64,000 nucleotides of DNA from Clonostachys chloroleuca (GCA_037952775.1 JBANAY010000003.1:7874001-7938000); one strand, 5' to 3'; shown: positions 32,446 through 45,276, numbered from the stretch's first letter. Notes: generated by a model not told the origin, from the sequence alone. Made by a program: numbers and translations.

Positions 32446-35400
32446 ATGGAGCGGCTTTCTTCCCAGGAGATCCTACGCCACAGCGGCGATTTCTGCGCGT
32501 TGTGTGATTCCAATGCAGTTGCGCACACGCACGGCGAGAACAACGAGATCGTATACCTGCACGAGTTCCAACAAACCACGAGCTCGACGGTTCAGCATTC
32601 ATCTGAGCAGCAAGAGGCCCGCGACACCGTTTCCAGCCTCGGCTCTACGTTGAGGCAGGGAACTCAAACTTCTACAAGCGGCCTAGGATCGACTACGACG
32701 AGCGGGAATACATACTCGGAGACTACGGGGTGGACAGGGAGGACAGTTGACCATGGCGCGAACCAACATGAAGCTGGAGTGGTGCATGTACCGGCACTCG
32801 CGTACCATTCAGTGACGACTGAAGCACACGCGGATCCTTCTCTACACCAGGGATCCAACAACCAAGCTCGGGGTGCGGTTCTTGACGCCAATCAATCACA
32901 GCATGCGCAACGTGAATCGCATACATCTCACCATCAAAGCCATGTTGCGAGTGCATCCAACCAGCAAGGCCAAGGAATATCTTCCCATGCAGCTTCCAGC
33001 GCACCGGCGACGAGGCATATCCAAGATCCTATAGATAACGAACCTCTACCGCTACCTGCACCTCTTTTTGCAGGATCATCTCATCACCGGAAGACCAGCT
33101 CCGTTTATTCCGACGCTCAAACCCTCCATCAATCGACGAGCAGGGCGACCAATGACAATGGATCGTTTCAGGAGGCTGCCCCAAGTGCTGTGGGAGGAAA
33201 TGGAAAAACAGCAGCACAAAAGGGATCTTCACGAAAACCGTTTGGTGACTTCTCAGATTTCCAGCCTGGGCAAGATCCCAACACAGGTCATCCTGCTCTC
33301 AAAGATGAGGAGATCCAAGAGCAATCGGCTCGCTTGAATTCAGCCCGCTTGGACTCCGACACCTTGGCCGATACGAGAATGGCCCCCCAACCCGCGCCTT
33401 ATCCGCGCCTACAGCGCCAGGATTCAATCGTGATGATTGACGAGTCTGATCGCCAAGAGCTCCGCCGACTTGCCACCGCTCGCTCCCACGCCCGACGAGC
33501 TAGCGTGGCGAGCATAGCTGAAAGCGAAACGCCGCTGCCGCCAGAGATGACCGACCCAGCTTTAGATCCATCCAGCGGGAAATTTGATCTCTCGAAATGG
33601 CTCAAACATATTGTAGGAGAGCTTCGAAAGGAGGGCTTGACAGTGACGAATACTGGTGTCTCCTTCCGGAACCTTCAGGTGACCGGTACTGGAGATGCAA
33701 TTCAGTATCAACAGACCCTGGGAGCATTGTTGAAGGCGCCGTTTAGGCTTGGGGAGTTCTTCTCGTTTGGTAAAAAGAAACCCAAGACGATACTGCATAA
33801 ATTTGACGGCCTTCTGAAGAGCGGTGAGCTTCTTGTTGTTCTCGGTCGCCCTGGTTCGGGATGCAGCACACTTCTGAAAACAATGACTGGCCAGCTTCAT
33901 GGTCTGACTCTCAGCCAAGAATCATTAATTCATTACAGCGGGATGCCACAAGCCAACATGATGAAGGAGTTCAAGGGCGAAACTGTCTACAATCAAGAGG
34001 TGAAGCATCAAAGTCCCCCCTTCGACATTAACAATCACACTAACTGAGCTCAGATCGATAAACACTTCCCCCATCTCACCGTCGGCCAGACTCTTGAGTT
34101 CGCCGCCGCTTGTCGCACACCCTCGCACCGCCTCTATGGGTTATCTCGTAGCCAATTCGCCAAATACATAACCCTCATCGTCATGGCCATTTGTGGCCTC
34201 AGCCATACTTACAATACCAAGGTTGGTGACGACTACGTGCGTGGCGTCTCCGGAGGCGAAAGAAAACGCGTCAGCCTCTCGGAGATGATGTTGGCTGGTG
34301 CACCCATCGGAGCATGGGATAACAGCACCCGCGGCCTCGACTCGGCCACGGCGCTCAAGTTTGTTCAGGCTCTTCGTGTCGCGGCCGACTATGGTAGGAG
34401 CGCTCACGCCGTGGCCATATATCAGGCGAGCCAGGCCATCTACGATTTGTTTGACAAGGCTGTCGTTCTTTACGAGGGACGTCAGATCTACTTTGGCCCC
34501 GCACATGCGGCCAAATCCTACTTTCAGCGCATGGGCTGGGAATGTCCCCAACGACAGACTACGGGCGACTTCCTGACCTCAGTGACCAACCCGGTGGAGA
34601 GAAAGGCTCGCCCAGGCATGACAAACACGGTTCCCCGGACTCCCGAGGAATTTGAACGATATTGGCACAACTCTGCCGAGTACCGCGCCTTGAACGACGG
34701 CATTGAGAAGGATCTACAGGAATTCCCTATTGATCCGCAGGGCGAAGGCGCAACGCAGCTGAGGGAGCGCAAGAGCCAGAGGCAGGCCAAGAACGCGTGG
34801 CGGAAGTCCCCTTATCTGCAGACACTTCCGATGCAAATTTACCTCACGACGCGGAGAGCTTATCAACGCATTTGGGGGAATAAATCTGCTACCCTTACTC
34901 AAGTGGCGATGCAGGTCGTTCTTTCACTCATCATCGGCTCAGTTTTCTTCGACACACCAAACACAACTGACGGATTTTTCGCTAAAGGCTCCGTGCTCTT
35001 CCAGGCAGTTCTTCTCAACGCGCTGACAGCCATCTCGGAGATCAACAACCAGTATGCTCAACGGCCCATTGTTGAGAAGCACAACTCATATGCATACTAC
35101 CATCCAGCTGCGGAGGCCATGGCTGGCGTCGTGGCTGACATCCCGATCAAGTTCGTCACTGCGACCGTCTTCAACGTCATCCTCTACTTCATGGCAGGTC
35201 TTCGTCGCGAGGCTGGCAACTTCTTCCTCTACTTCCTCATCACGTACACGTCAATCTTCGTCATGAGTGGTATTTTCAGAACCCTCGCTGCAGTTACCAA
35301 GACCGTCTCGCAGGCTATGGCCCTCGCTGGTGTCATGGTTCTCGCGCTCGTCATTTACACGGGCTTCGTCATCCGCGTGCCCCAAATGCACCCTTGGTTC

Positions 35401-37984
35401 AGTTGGATTCGATGGATCAACCCCATCTACTATGCCTTTGAAATTCTTATCGCCAGTGAATTCCACGGCCAACGCTTTCCATGCTCCACTGTCGTCCCGC
35501 CATACCAGCCTAGGATTGGTAGCTCTTGGATTTGTCCTGTTGTCGGGGCGGTTGCAGGCCAGGATACAGTGTCAGGAGACTCGTTCATCAATACCAATTA
35601 CGAGTACTACTACTCCCATGTGTGGCGAAACTTTGGTATTCTCATAGGGTTCTTGGTATTCTTCATGCTTCTATACTTTATCGCTACGGAGCTTGTATCG
35701 GAAGCAAGTAGTACCGCAGAAGTTCTTGTTTTCCGTCGTGGTCAGGCCCCAGACCACCTGAAGAAGGCAGACAGCACGCCACCCGTTACCACAGATCTGA
35801 CCAAGAATGGGGGATCCTCTGAAGAGGGTGCATCGGATCCTCAAGTCGCCGCCGCTCTTGACGCGCAGACTTCCATCTTCACCTGGCGTGATGTGGTTTA
35901 CGACGTTCCCGTCAAGGCGGGCACTCGACGACTGCTCAACCACGTTTCGGGTTGGGTTAAGCCTGGCACCTTGACCGCGCTCATGGGCGTCAGTGGAGCT
36001 GGTAAGACTACGCTTCTCGATGCCCTTGCGCAGCGCACAACGGTTGGTGTCCTCCGTGGGGATATGTTCGTCGATGGGAAGCCGCTGGATGCCAGCTTCC
36101 AACGTAAGACCGGTTATGTCCAACAACAAGGTTCGTTTGCAGGTTTCCTCCAGTCCCTCATTCATAATTTGAATCAAAGTATGCTGACTTATCGATAAAT
36201 AGATCTTCACCTGTCCACGGCAACAGTTCGTGAGAGTCTCGTCTTCAGTGCGATGCTGCGACAGCCGAAGACGGTCTCGAAGCAAGAAAAACTCACCTAT
36301 GTAGAGCAAGTCATCGACATGCTCGACATGCGTGATTTTGCCGATGCTGTCGTTGGTATCCCTGGCGAGGGACTCAACGTGGAGCAACGCAAATTGCTTA
36401 CCATCGGAGTAGAGCTTGCCGCCAAGCCCAAGCTACTTCTCTTCCTGGACGAACCTACAAGCGGCCTTGACTCCCAAAGCTCATGGGCCATTTGTAACTT
36501 CTTGAGGAAGCTTGCCGATGCCGGGCAGGCTGTATTGTGCACGGTGCACCAGCCAAGTGCCGTGCTCTTTCAACAGTTCGACCGACTGCTGTTCCTTGCG
36601 GCTGGCGGCAAGACAGTATACTTTGGGGATATCGGGGCCAACTCGCGCACGTTGTTGAAGTACTTCGAGTCTCGTGGCGCGCGCAAGTGCGGCGACCAGG
36701 AGAACCCTGCTGAGTACATGCTCGAGATTGTCAACAACGGCACAACTCCAGATGGAGAAGACTGGCATGAGGTGTGGAACAAGAGTCCGCAATACAAGGT
36801 AGTGATGGAAGAGATCGAGAGGATACACACCGACCGAGAGTCACATACAGATATGGATGACGAGGCTGGCAAACATTCTGAGTTCGCTATGCCATTCATT
36901 TCACAGCTGTGGTACGTGACGCGTCGAATCTTCCAACAGTACTGGCGGATGCCTTCCTACGTACTTGCCAAGTTCTTTCTAGGAACAGCTGCGGGACTGT
37001 TCATCGGCTTCTCATTCTGGAAAGCGGATCCATCTCTTGCAGGAATGCAAAATGTCATCTTTGGCGTATTCATGGTGATTACCATTTTCTCTACTCTTGT
37101 CCAACAGGTAAGGCGGACTTCATCACACCTCACGTTTTCACTATTGGTTGACGAAGCTAACGTGTCTCAAGATTCAACCGCACTTTCTCACTCAACGATC
37201 GCTGTACGAAGTTCGCGAGCGGCCAAGCAAGGCGTACTCTTGGAAGGCGTTCGTCATCTCCGCTGTCATTGTCGAGATTCCGTACCAAATCATCACCGCC
37301 GTGCTCATCTACGCCTGCTTCTATTACCCCATCATCGGCATTCAGTCTTCCGCCCGTCAAGGTCTGGTCCTGCTGTTCTGTATCCAGCTGCTTCTGTACG
37401 CCAGCTCGTTCGCCCAAATGACCATCGCAGCGCTACCCAATGCCCTGACAGCCTCATCCCTCGTGACGCTTCTCGTCCTCATGAGTCTTACTTTCTGCGG
37501 TGTTCTTCAGACACCCACAGCTCTCCCCGGATTTTGGATTTTCATGTGGCGCCTCAGTCCATTCAGCTACTGGATTTCAGGCATTGTGTCCACCCAGCTC
37601 CACGGGCGTGCTATCGTATGCTCGGAGGATGAGACATCCATCTTCAACCCTCCATCTAGGACGACCTGCCAAGAGTACCTGAAGCTATTCCTCGAGCAGG
37701 CGCCCGGTACGCTGCAGAACCCCTCCGCCAGCGAGAATTGTCGCTACTGCCCCCTGCGAGTGGCGGACCAGTACTTAGCAGCGAGCGAGATCTATTACAG
37801 TGAAAGATGGAGGAACTATGGGATCATGTGGGCGTACATTGTGTTCAACATTTTCATTGCTGTCGTGACATACTGGGCCTTCAGAGTGAAGAAGTGGAAT
37901 ATAGGAAGTGGTAAGAAGCCCAAGGGCGGCAAGGCTGTTGACAAGCAGCAGGTTAATGAGAAGTCAAATGGCAATACGTCGTGA
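32446..37984 (+). CDS. PDR-type ABC drug transporter (full-size, long N-terminal extension)
   Basis: Four exons, 32446-33999, 34054-36130, 36203-37107 and 37172-37984, give 1782 residues in agreeing phase. The order is NBD1-TMD1-NBD2-TMD2, as in pleiotropic drug resistance exporters. NBD1 has GRPGSGCST (~467), the signature [10 protein letters not shown] (~583) and Walker [10 protein letters not shown] (~606). NBD2 has GVSGAGKTT (~1163), the degenerate signature LNVEQRKLL (~1268) and [13 protein letters not shown] (~1288). The degenerate Walker A of NBD1 and signature of NBD2 are normal for this family. The protein should pump hydrophobic compounds out across the plasma membrane. Its first ~310 residues, before MAPQPAPYP, are Ser/Gln/His-rich and disordered, making it some 250-300 residues longer than usual. 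A shorter start at 33379 (MAPQPAP) is possible. Confidence 0.92.
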
Positions 37985-38165
37985 TGGAACCAATGTTTGG
38001 AACCATACTTCAGGATGGGATACAAAAGGGGCGTCCCTTCATATTCGTAGTATTATCTTTGAGATATCTTTGCCGGCTCACGAAGCGGGTCATATTAACT
38101 CAATATATGTTTGATAATTTAATAGATTTGCCCTCGAACTATTTGGAATCGAGTTAATTTACAAT

Positions 38166-39228
38166 TTAAATGAAGTTCAAGCGCCAGACGTCTCCCAGCC
38201 TGGTGTTATCATCGCTCAATCCTCCATGGACGACAATGCCATCTTGGCCGCCCCCGCCCGTTGTCACATCCGCATCAAACCATCCCCGGGCCACTGGTGC
38301 ATCGCCTTCAGTCTCAACAACGTTCCATTTCCCTTGCTCAATGTCGTAGACCCAGACATCCTTCAACATCTTCCCAGCACCAGCGTGACCAAGCGGGGAG
38401 GGATCACGCTCGCCAAACACAGTGACCAGGTACGACTTACCCTGAACTTTGGCGGACAACAGCGTGGCGACGCTCCTCGCCTCCGGGCCCTCGACCTGAT
38501 CCGTCTTGTACTGGCTGCTCGACCACACCTGCGCCTCGAGATCAAACACGTCCAGCGACCCTCCTTGCTCCGTCTTGCCGTCAAACCCGTGCACGCGATA
38601 GAGCTTCCCGCCGGCGAACGCGATCGACGCGCCGCCCCTGGCAGGCCCCGGCGCGGAGGGCAGCTGCGTCCACGTCCTGCCCGCCAGGTCGAACGTCCAC
38701 AGGTCGGATAGGCGGCCCGTCTCGGGGCAGCCCGCGTGGACGAAGATCCTGTCCGCGCCGTCGGAGGCGACGCAGTGGTAGCTGCGACCGGCGGGGAAGG
38801 GCGCGTGAGGGTCCGAGGGGGTGATCAGAGTCCATTCTGCGGCGGAGGGGTCGTAGGACCAGAGGGCGCCGGATTCCTCTAGGGGCGTCATCTCGAGGCC
38901 GCCGCGGCCGGAGAAGATGTAGGTCTTGCTACTGGCGGTCGTGCTGGGGCTTCCGACGCGTGAGCTGGGTGCTACTGAGGGGGTGTTGAGGCTTTGAGGC
39001 GTAGGGTCTGCATGATGGTCAGATGGGAATGTGAGTGAGGTGTTGTATGAGTTTACCAATGCCTTGGGTGAGATCAATCACATGGATCTTGTTGGCGACG
39101 GGTTGGCGGGGTTGAAGTTCGCCACCGAAAATGTAGAGCTTGTTACCGACGATCGACGCAGCTTGGGATGACCGGTCGAGGCTTGCGGACGAGACAATAC
39201 GTGTCCAAGTTGCTTTGTTGGCAGGCAT
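38166..39228 (-). CDS. Kelch-repeat beta-propeller protein
   Basis: Two exons, 39057-39228 and 38166-39007, give 337 residues. An upstream in-frame ATG at 39267 would add 13. Kelch-type blades are visible as GNKLYIFGGEL, KTYIFSGRGG, DLWTFDLAGRTWTQL, KLYRVHGFDG and DVWVYDIEQGKWNVV, ending in IVVHGGLSDDNTRLGDVWRL. Kelch propellers mediate protein binding, and some fungal and plant relatives act as specifier proteins or oxidases. No catalytic copper-oxidase residues or BTB/F-box domain are present, so function is open. The gene converges on the ABC transporter, with under 200 bases between stops. Confidence 0.8.
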
Positions 39229-39679
39229 TCTGATGAGTTGGCGAATCGTCTTTGCTGGGAAGCGCATATAGGGTAGGTGATGAGATCCGATGACGGTTTG
39301 GTTTCAAAGCCCCGGGCAAACGCGTGTTTAAATGCATTTTACGGTCTTTTACAAGGACAAATGGTCCAGTTGTATTATCTAATTGCCATATGGAAATGGT
39401 GCCGCGTTTGCCTCTTCCTCCGCTCCATTGCTGGAGCATAATGGTGAAATCACGCATGAGCAGGTTCTGGGATGGCTCCATCGGAAGTTTCGGCGCCGAT
39501 TACCTCATCACCTGCTATTTCATTGGACTCTTTTGTATTATATAAGCGGGGGTAGTTGTTCCGTCCGTGATCTTGGGAACTTGCCTCAATCTCCAGTTTG
39601 ATGACAAAGCGGACTTGGATCGTTCCGACGAGACCTGCGACTCTTTCAACCACCATTCATTGAATGCTGAGAATGTGCC
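39229..39679. other. Divergent promoter between the kelch and Zn2Cys6 genes
   Basis: A 450-base shared upstream region. No gene. Divergent arrangement with a regulator gene could mean shared control. Confidence 0.4.
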
Positions 39680-41838
39680 ATGCCGCCGAAGAAAGCATGC
39701 GACATATGCTACAAGAGAAAGGTCAGTCTTGACTCTTCCGCGCTCTCAGATTCGTTTATTTCAGTCCATGGCGTCGATCAATTGCTGACGCCATCCAGAT
39801 CCAATGCTCCATCCCTGCCCCGAGTTCGCCATGTAATTGGTGCAGCCATCACGACCTGCAGTGTACCTTTGATCGAGAGGTGCCCAGAGGTACAAAATCT
39901 AGGTATTCGGCTGAGCGGGCTATTTGTTAAATTACTTCAAGTCTAACCTAGAAATAGGGCAACGTCTGGCGAGATCAAGGCACTGTTGCGTCGTATTGAC
40001 CAACTCGAAGGCGCCTTGTTAGCTAGCCATGATGCGCAAAGAAGCCAGCCTTCACCGGCCGTGACGGTTCCATTCGCCGATACTGGGAGCAGTAGATCGA
40101 AGCTTCAATCAGGATCGCTTAGTCCAACGTCGCCGGGGGAGACAACCCGAAGACAAACCACTCCCTCGGGAAATGTATTGGGTCATCATTGGTACTACAG
40201 GGGAATGCCTATTCTTTCAGAAAGGGGTCGCATATGGATAGCATCTAAAACAGGTCAAGCGATGGGCTTGGAGCGGCATCATCTGTTTGGATCTACACCC
40301 GGACCTTTTCTTCCAAACCCCTTCGGAAGCTTGAACGAGCTCAACCAATTGCCCGACGAGGATGTGACTCGACAAGTCTTGGAATGCTTCCTCCAGTCGC
40401 ACACCTGGCTGTTGTTTCCAGTAATAGATCGCATTCTATTTGAGAAAACTATTTCGATGGCCTACCACGACAACCATGACCCAATAACGTCGTGGGTGTC
40501 CGCAGCTGCTTGCATTCTATGTCTTCATTCCATGTCCAGTCGATTGCGAGGCGTGCGAGCTCTAGAAACCTCGGTAAATGATGCTCAGTATGCGGACGTA
40601 GTTCAAACGTTCTTGCCCTACCTCACTGGTGAGGCAACTATAGAGAACCTTCAAGCAGTTTTGATACTGGTAAAACATCCTCTATTCAATGACACTTCGG
40701 ATCTAACACTGGCATATAGCAAGAATATAGGAGAGTCAGCGGGCAATGGCAAAATGCAAATATGCTACATGGCCTTGCGTGTCGCATGGTTTGCGAACTC
40801 AAAGGTCATATTCAACATTCCGCCTCGTCTTTTGGGATCGGCGAACACGAAAATGATCGTCAGATTGGCCATATTCGGCGGCTTTTCTGGATTTGTTATA
40901 CTAATGATAAAGACGTCTCACTTCGATCTGGGGAACTGCCGTCATTGGCTGGAAGCTACTGCGACTTAGCACTACCGGAAGACTACAGTTCTTATTACGA
41001 TCACTTCCTGCGACTAGATGATGGCGAGGATACACAAGCTGATTCGGCATGTACTTTTGATTCTGTTGCCCTAGGAGATGTCCGCCTAAGCATCATCCGA
41101 GAAGAAGCTTTTCGTTTGCTCTACTCGCCAACGGCCTTGAAAGTGAACGATGCGGAGCTTCTGTTGCGTATACGGCAACTAGATGATCAACTAGAGAACT
41201 GGAGATTAACCGTCCCTTCAGAGTTTCGACCTAGACTGTCTATACCACCAGATCGACCATTTCTTCCGGACAGAACGAAGGCAAATTTCCTGCCGAGTGT
41301 CTTTCGTCTACAATTGCAACTTGACTACCATTATACGCTGACGGCGATACATACAACAGTGAGGAGGTGTGGTTCTGAGTATTCAGAATCTGAAAGCCTG
41401 CCAGAGGACCTCCACCTCGTGCTTCATTCCAGCATCGACCTTCTCTTGGAAGCTAGCCGGTCAACTCTCATATTGCTGAAATTCGCGATTGTTTTGCTAG
41501 AAGAGGAGGCATTTTGGTAAGTGCAGCCCTGAAATCCAACAGATTAAAAGAACCAAAATTGTACTAACTCTCCAAGGGATGTCGTGTTCTATTCTCCTGT
41601 GGCGGTCATGTCATTGTTCATCGATGTCCTGATCCATCCAAACAGCGACCACGCACAGAGCGACGTAGCAGCGTTGACGACGGCAATGAATATGATACAA
41701 ACTATCCCTGCGGACAAAATCTCTCCAAATGAGGCTGAGCATGTTCAAGAAATTGCTGACTTCATCTTGGATACTGTAAGACTTGGCGGTAAGGCGATCT
41801 GGAAAGCAAAGAGGAATAAACCTCCTACTCTGGAATAG
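39680..41838 (+). CDS. Zn2Cys6 transcription factor (638 aa)
   Basis: Five exons: 39680-39721, 39799-39902, 39958-40669, 40720-41516 and 41577-41838. Phases agree. The binuclear zinc cluster is split by the first intron and is complete only after splicing: Cys at 7, 10, 17, 26, 29 and 36 (CX2CX6CX8CX2CX6C). A basic linker and a short leucine-rich dimerisation helix follow (EIKALLRRIDQLEGALL). The central Fungal_trans domain includes GLACRMVCELKGH and IRRLFWICYTNDKDVSLRSGELPSL, whose RRLFW...D....GRP-like pattern is diagnostic. It should be a nuclear DNA-binding regulator recognising CGG-type half-sites. Its targets are unknown; the divergent kelch gene is the nearest candidate. Confidence 0.87.
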
Positions 41839-41925
41839 GTAGTTGATTTAAGAGCTAATCTCATGAGTATCTCAAACCGTTGGCCACACAAACCTCCTCT
41901 ACTCACTCAAAACAAATTTATTGAT

Positions 41926-42260
41926 GTCCTATCCAAAAACGCCTCTGGAGCCTTCCACCAATCCACCGAGCAACAACGATGCCCATTTGGTTACTGGGAT
42001 GTGGCTGGTGGAAGAGGATCTTTCTCCTCCCCACGTTTGAACCTGAGTCACTATATCGCGCGCAAGCTGCCAGACTTATCTGGACAAATCCTCTGATGAA
42101 AAGAAGCCGGGGCCAGTCATTGTGTAGACAAAGTCGTTCCATGCCACCTCTCCAGTTCCGGTCCCAGACTCGGGGTCAAAGAAGAGTTTGCGGAACACTT
42201 TCAACACACGGTGGCTGGCTGGAATCTGCACCTGTGAAAGTGGACATTCATCTGCTTCAG
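41926..42260 (-). pseudogene. C-terminal fragment of a recurrent fungal hypothetical protein family
   Basis: On the minus strand one frame reads HRVLKVFRKLFFDP, then GEVAWNDFVYTMTGPGF, and is stopped by a TAA soon after. The adjacent frame then reads FHQPHPSNQMGIVVARWIGGRL. From family memory, many fungal hypothetical proteins end with just this series: a ..VFR.LF..P.. helix, a P(G)E(V/I)PW.DF...M...GF segment and a FHEPHP.....ARR.GRRL ending. The N-terminal body is absent upstream of 42260, and one stop and one frame change interrupt what is left. This is therefore a truncated, decayed copy. Confidence 0.5.
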
Positions 42261-42916
42261 TGTCGGGGCGGCGTGGTACCTTATCCGTTGCTCGGAGGCT
42301 AGGCCTCTGGTCTTGATCTTGACTTTTTTTCTAAGTTGGCGAGCTGAGTTCCTTGCTACATTATCATCATAATCAAGATATACATTCCTCGTGGGTACGG
42401 GAGGAGGTGTGGTATCATGAATACATGGACTTGGCGCTTTGGAGACTGGCGTTGAGAGTTCGGCGGATGCCCTTCATCATGATTAGATCAGAGATCTTTG
42501 GTAAGCTTTTTTTTTCTACATTGAAATCGGCCCATGATATATTTGGTGCCGATATTGAAATTCGATGCTTGGGCTCCCTGCTAGTGTAAGGCGTAGTGGT
42601 ATTTCCATTTCTATCAGGGCTGAGGGTTGCATACACAGCCCTACCACTCCGCTATGAATCTGAAGGAGGGGCTGTAAGTATGCTATCTTGCTGGGATCAG
42701 GTTGCTAAATATATTAACATCTCTGCTAGTGCAGCACTGCTGACGACAGGGGTACTGCGGACTATTCGGGTCAGCCCTTTGCGATGCCCAAGTTACAACC
42801 CCCTCACTCCAAATTCTCAAATACTCAGATTCTTCAGTTCTAATCAAGTCGAAACAGCATACGACAGCCTATTCAAACCCTAGCGGCCAGCAACCAACAA
42901 CCAGCTTTGAGTCAAT
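42261..42916. other. Intergenic, upstream of the HET gene
   Basis: No gene recognised. The short frames at 42353-42883 have no family signal. Confidence 0.4.
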
Positions 42917-44615
42917 ATGGCGGGCGACTCTGCTGAATCCCAAATGCAATTCCCTCGCCTGGATCCAGAAAAGGCCGAAATTCGCGTCTTGGAGATCCAG
43001 TCTGGGGACAAGGATTCTCCACTTGAGTGCAAATATCACATTGTCGACCTCGCCGACTTGAATTTGACTTATGAGGCCCTTTCATACGCTTGGGGAACCC
43101 CTCATACCGACAACGATCGCATCTTAAAGATCGATAATAGTCATGTTCAAATCACCTCAACCCTCTTGGATGCCATTCAGCATCTGCGGCTTCCCGATCG
43201 AAATCGTTATATGTGGATCGACGCTCTCTGTATCAACCAGGCTGATGGTGAAGAAAAAACCGTGCAAGTCGATATGATGGATCGGGTCTACTCGAAATGC
43301 GAACAATCAGTTGTCTGGTTAGGACATCTGGGCGGGGTTCAGCCCTCAGATGCCGAAGCCGTCTTCGACCTACTCTACTGGATGGCTGGTGAGCAAGAAG
43401 AACCTGCATGGACAGGAGACAGTCCCAGATGTGAATTCATCGGGAAAACTTTGAAAAAGTTGATGCATTTGCCATGGTGGTATCGCATCTGGACCGTCCA
43501 GGAGACGATTCTCCCCTCCAAGGCCACCCTCCTCTGGGGCCACCTCTCGATCGATCGAACTACCCTCTACAAAGCTGCCGACATCATCTTCGATGATGAT
43601 TGTCCCAACATCCCAAACGAACTTTTCGCTGATAATGCCATGAACGATTTAACGTCATCTATGCGTGGATTATCCTTTTCGCAGAATGAGAGGCCATTGC
43701 AGCTTTTTTCGATGGAGGTTTCGGCACGCGACTGACCCTCGTGACAAAGTCTACGGTCTCATGGGTTTCCGCAAAGATTTATCGCTGCCGACGGTGAAAT
43801 CATGCGACTACACGATCGACGTCAGGACGCTTTTCAAACGCATCACCGCCGATTTGATTCGTGCCGAAGGCAGTCTTTTGCCACTGGTTGGCCGTCGCGG
43901 GGAGACATCCGATCTTGCGAGGCAACCTGAAGGCTTCCCGTCATGGGTCTTTGATTGGGTTGAGCCGGTAGATCCAAGCCACAAACTTCAAGAGTATTGG
44001 AAACATGAAGCATGCTGGTGTTGGTATGACTTCACCCCTGATACGGGATTATATGGAGTGGGAGACGGGCTGAAGATGATCGGGGAAGACATCTTGTGTC
44101 TATGCGGACTGTATGTGGATAAGGTGGCTGTAGTAGAGAGGCCCGACAACGATCGGTCTGAGGCAGATCACGGGTCAGAAATGGCAAGGAGTCTCAGCGT
44201 GGTGGAAAGATGGGAGGAGGTGGTTGAGAGGTTCCAGAGAGAACGGCCAGGAGTGCTTCGTCGTGGTTGGGTTCGAAAGCTCTGCAGTGTTGCTGCAGGT
44301 AGGTTTGCACCTGATCAGGACGACACTGGCGTGGTGGCAGATTACCATTATGACATGGTGCAGGGCCAATCCCTCTTTATCACGGAGGGGGGCAAGTTTG
44401 GCATTGGACCTAAGAACGCACAGCCAGGACATGAAGTATGGGTGGTTGGTGGTAGTAGGCTTCCCTTTCTCCTCAGCCCTGTGGGCTCCACGGACGAGGA
44501 TTCTGAGGGTGGCCTTGATTTTACCCTTTTTGCTGATTGCCTAGTCTATGGAATCATGTATGGGGAGGCTGTAGAAGGTAGAGGGCATGAACAAGTGGAA
44601 TTCAGGCTTCATTGA
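42917..44615 (+). CDS. HET-domain protein, frame broken once
   Basis: Intronless. The heterokaryon-incompatibility domain is clear: LTYEALSYAWGTP (~48), RYMWIDALCINQAD (~95), SVVWLGHL and WYRIWTVQE (~190). The reading frame from 42917 ends at 43735, but the family's ATDPRDKVYGLMGF motif follows in the next frame, which then runs to 44615 through the usual variable C-terminal half. The switch falls in a run of six T at 43704-43709; removing one T would give a continuous ~565-residue protein. HET proteins trigger cell death when incompatible fungal individuals fuse, and such genes are often inactive alleles. The break may be an assembly error or a true null allele. I do not propose an intron because both flanks match the family without a gap. 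Confidence 0.83.
43704..43709. other. Homopolymer frameshift in the HET gene
   Basis: A run of six T marks where the HET frame changes from the first to the second plus-strand phase. The sequence upstream (RPLQLF) and downstream (RWRFRHATDPRDK) is contiguous in HET family members. Confidence 0.7.
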
Positions 44616-45052
44616 AATGGCAAGCGTGATAAAGAGTTGTTCAGAGCTATGCAGCTTCGGCATTTTGGAGAATGGAGCATAGATAGACACATGGATATAT
44701 AGCTAGCATGAATTATTTGGTCCTTGATTAGAAGGTTCACTCCCGTTAGGCGACTAAGTGAGGATCCTTCCCATTCGTTCATGTATCAAGCGTCTAGTTC
44801 ATCATCATCTTCGTCGCTTTCGTTGGAAGCAGTTATCAATTAGTAACAAAGGCATTTCGAACCCCGGTATTAGAGGCGGAGCTGCATGGACGAAGTATCA
44901 ACTAGCAAATAGAAACATTTAAGCACCCGAATTACACTCTTCCCAGTCGGACTAGGCTCCGTCAATGACAGTCAAAAATTATTCCCTGTTGTGTCCACGA
45001 CTAAGGCTATAGGCTGAAAGAAAAGGGTTGCTGTCGAGGTAATCTCCCATCA

Positions 45053-45101
45053 GGCTAAGTTAGGTGGCTAGGTGGGATTTGGGTGTCTGAAACTAGGCTA
45101 A
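45053..45101 (+). promoter_or_regulatory. Two GGCTAA words, candidate XlnR/Xyr1-type sites
   Basis: GGCTAA occurs at 45053-45058 and again at 45096-45101, about 850-900 bases upstream of the xylanase ATG. XlnR-type regulators of fungal xylanases bind GGCTAA-like sequences. The distance and the shortness of the motif keep confidence low. Confidence 0.3.
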
Positions 45102-45234
45102 TATGTTCAGCCGATTCAGAAATGAGATGAGTTGCTAGAGGTTTGGGGAATGGATGTGGATGATAGTTATTTATACGGCCTTTAGTTTTTTCAATTCAAC
45201 TTTTGTTGTTACCTCCTTCTAGGAACCAAACAGA

Positions 45235-45237
<3 letters not shown>

Positions 45238-45276
<39 letters not shown>
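45238..45276 (+). repeat. Poly(A) tract of 39 bases
   Basis: An uninterrupted A run, preceded by CAGACTT and followed by GGTAAGATCC. It lies 620 bases after the HET stop. It may be a mononucleotide microsatellite or the tail of an old retroposed copy. No target-site duplication is obvious. Confidence 0.9.
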
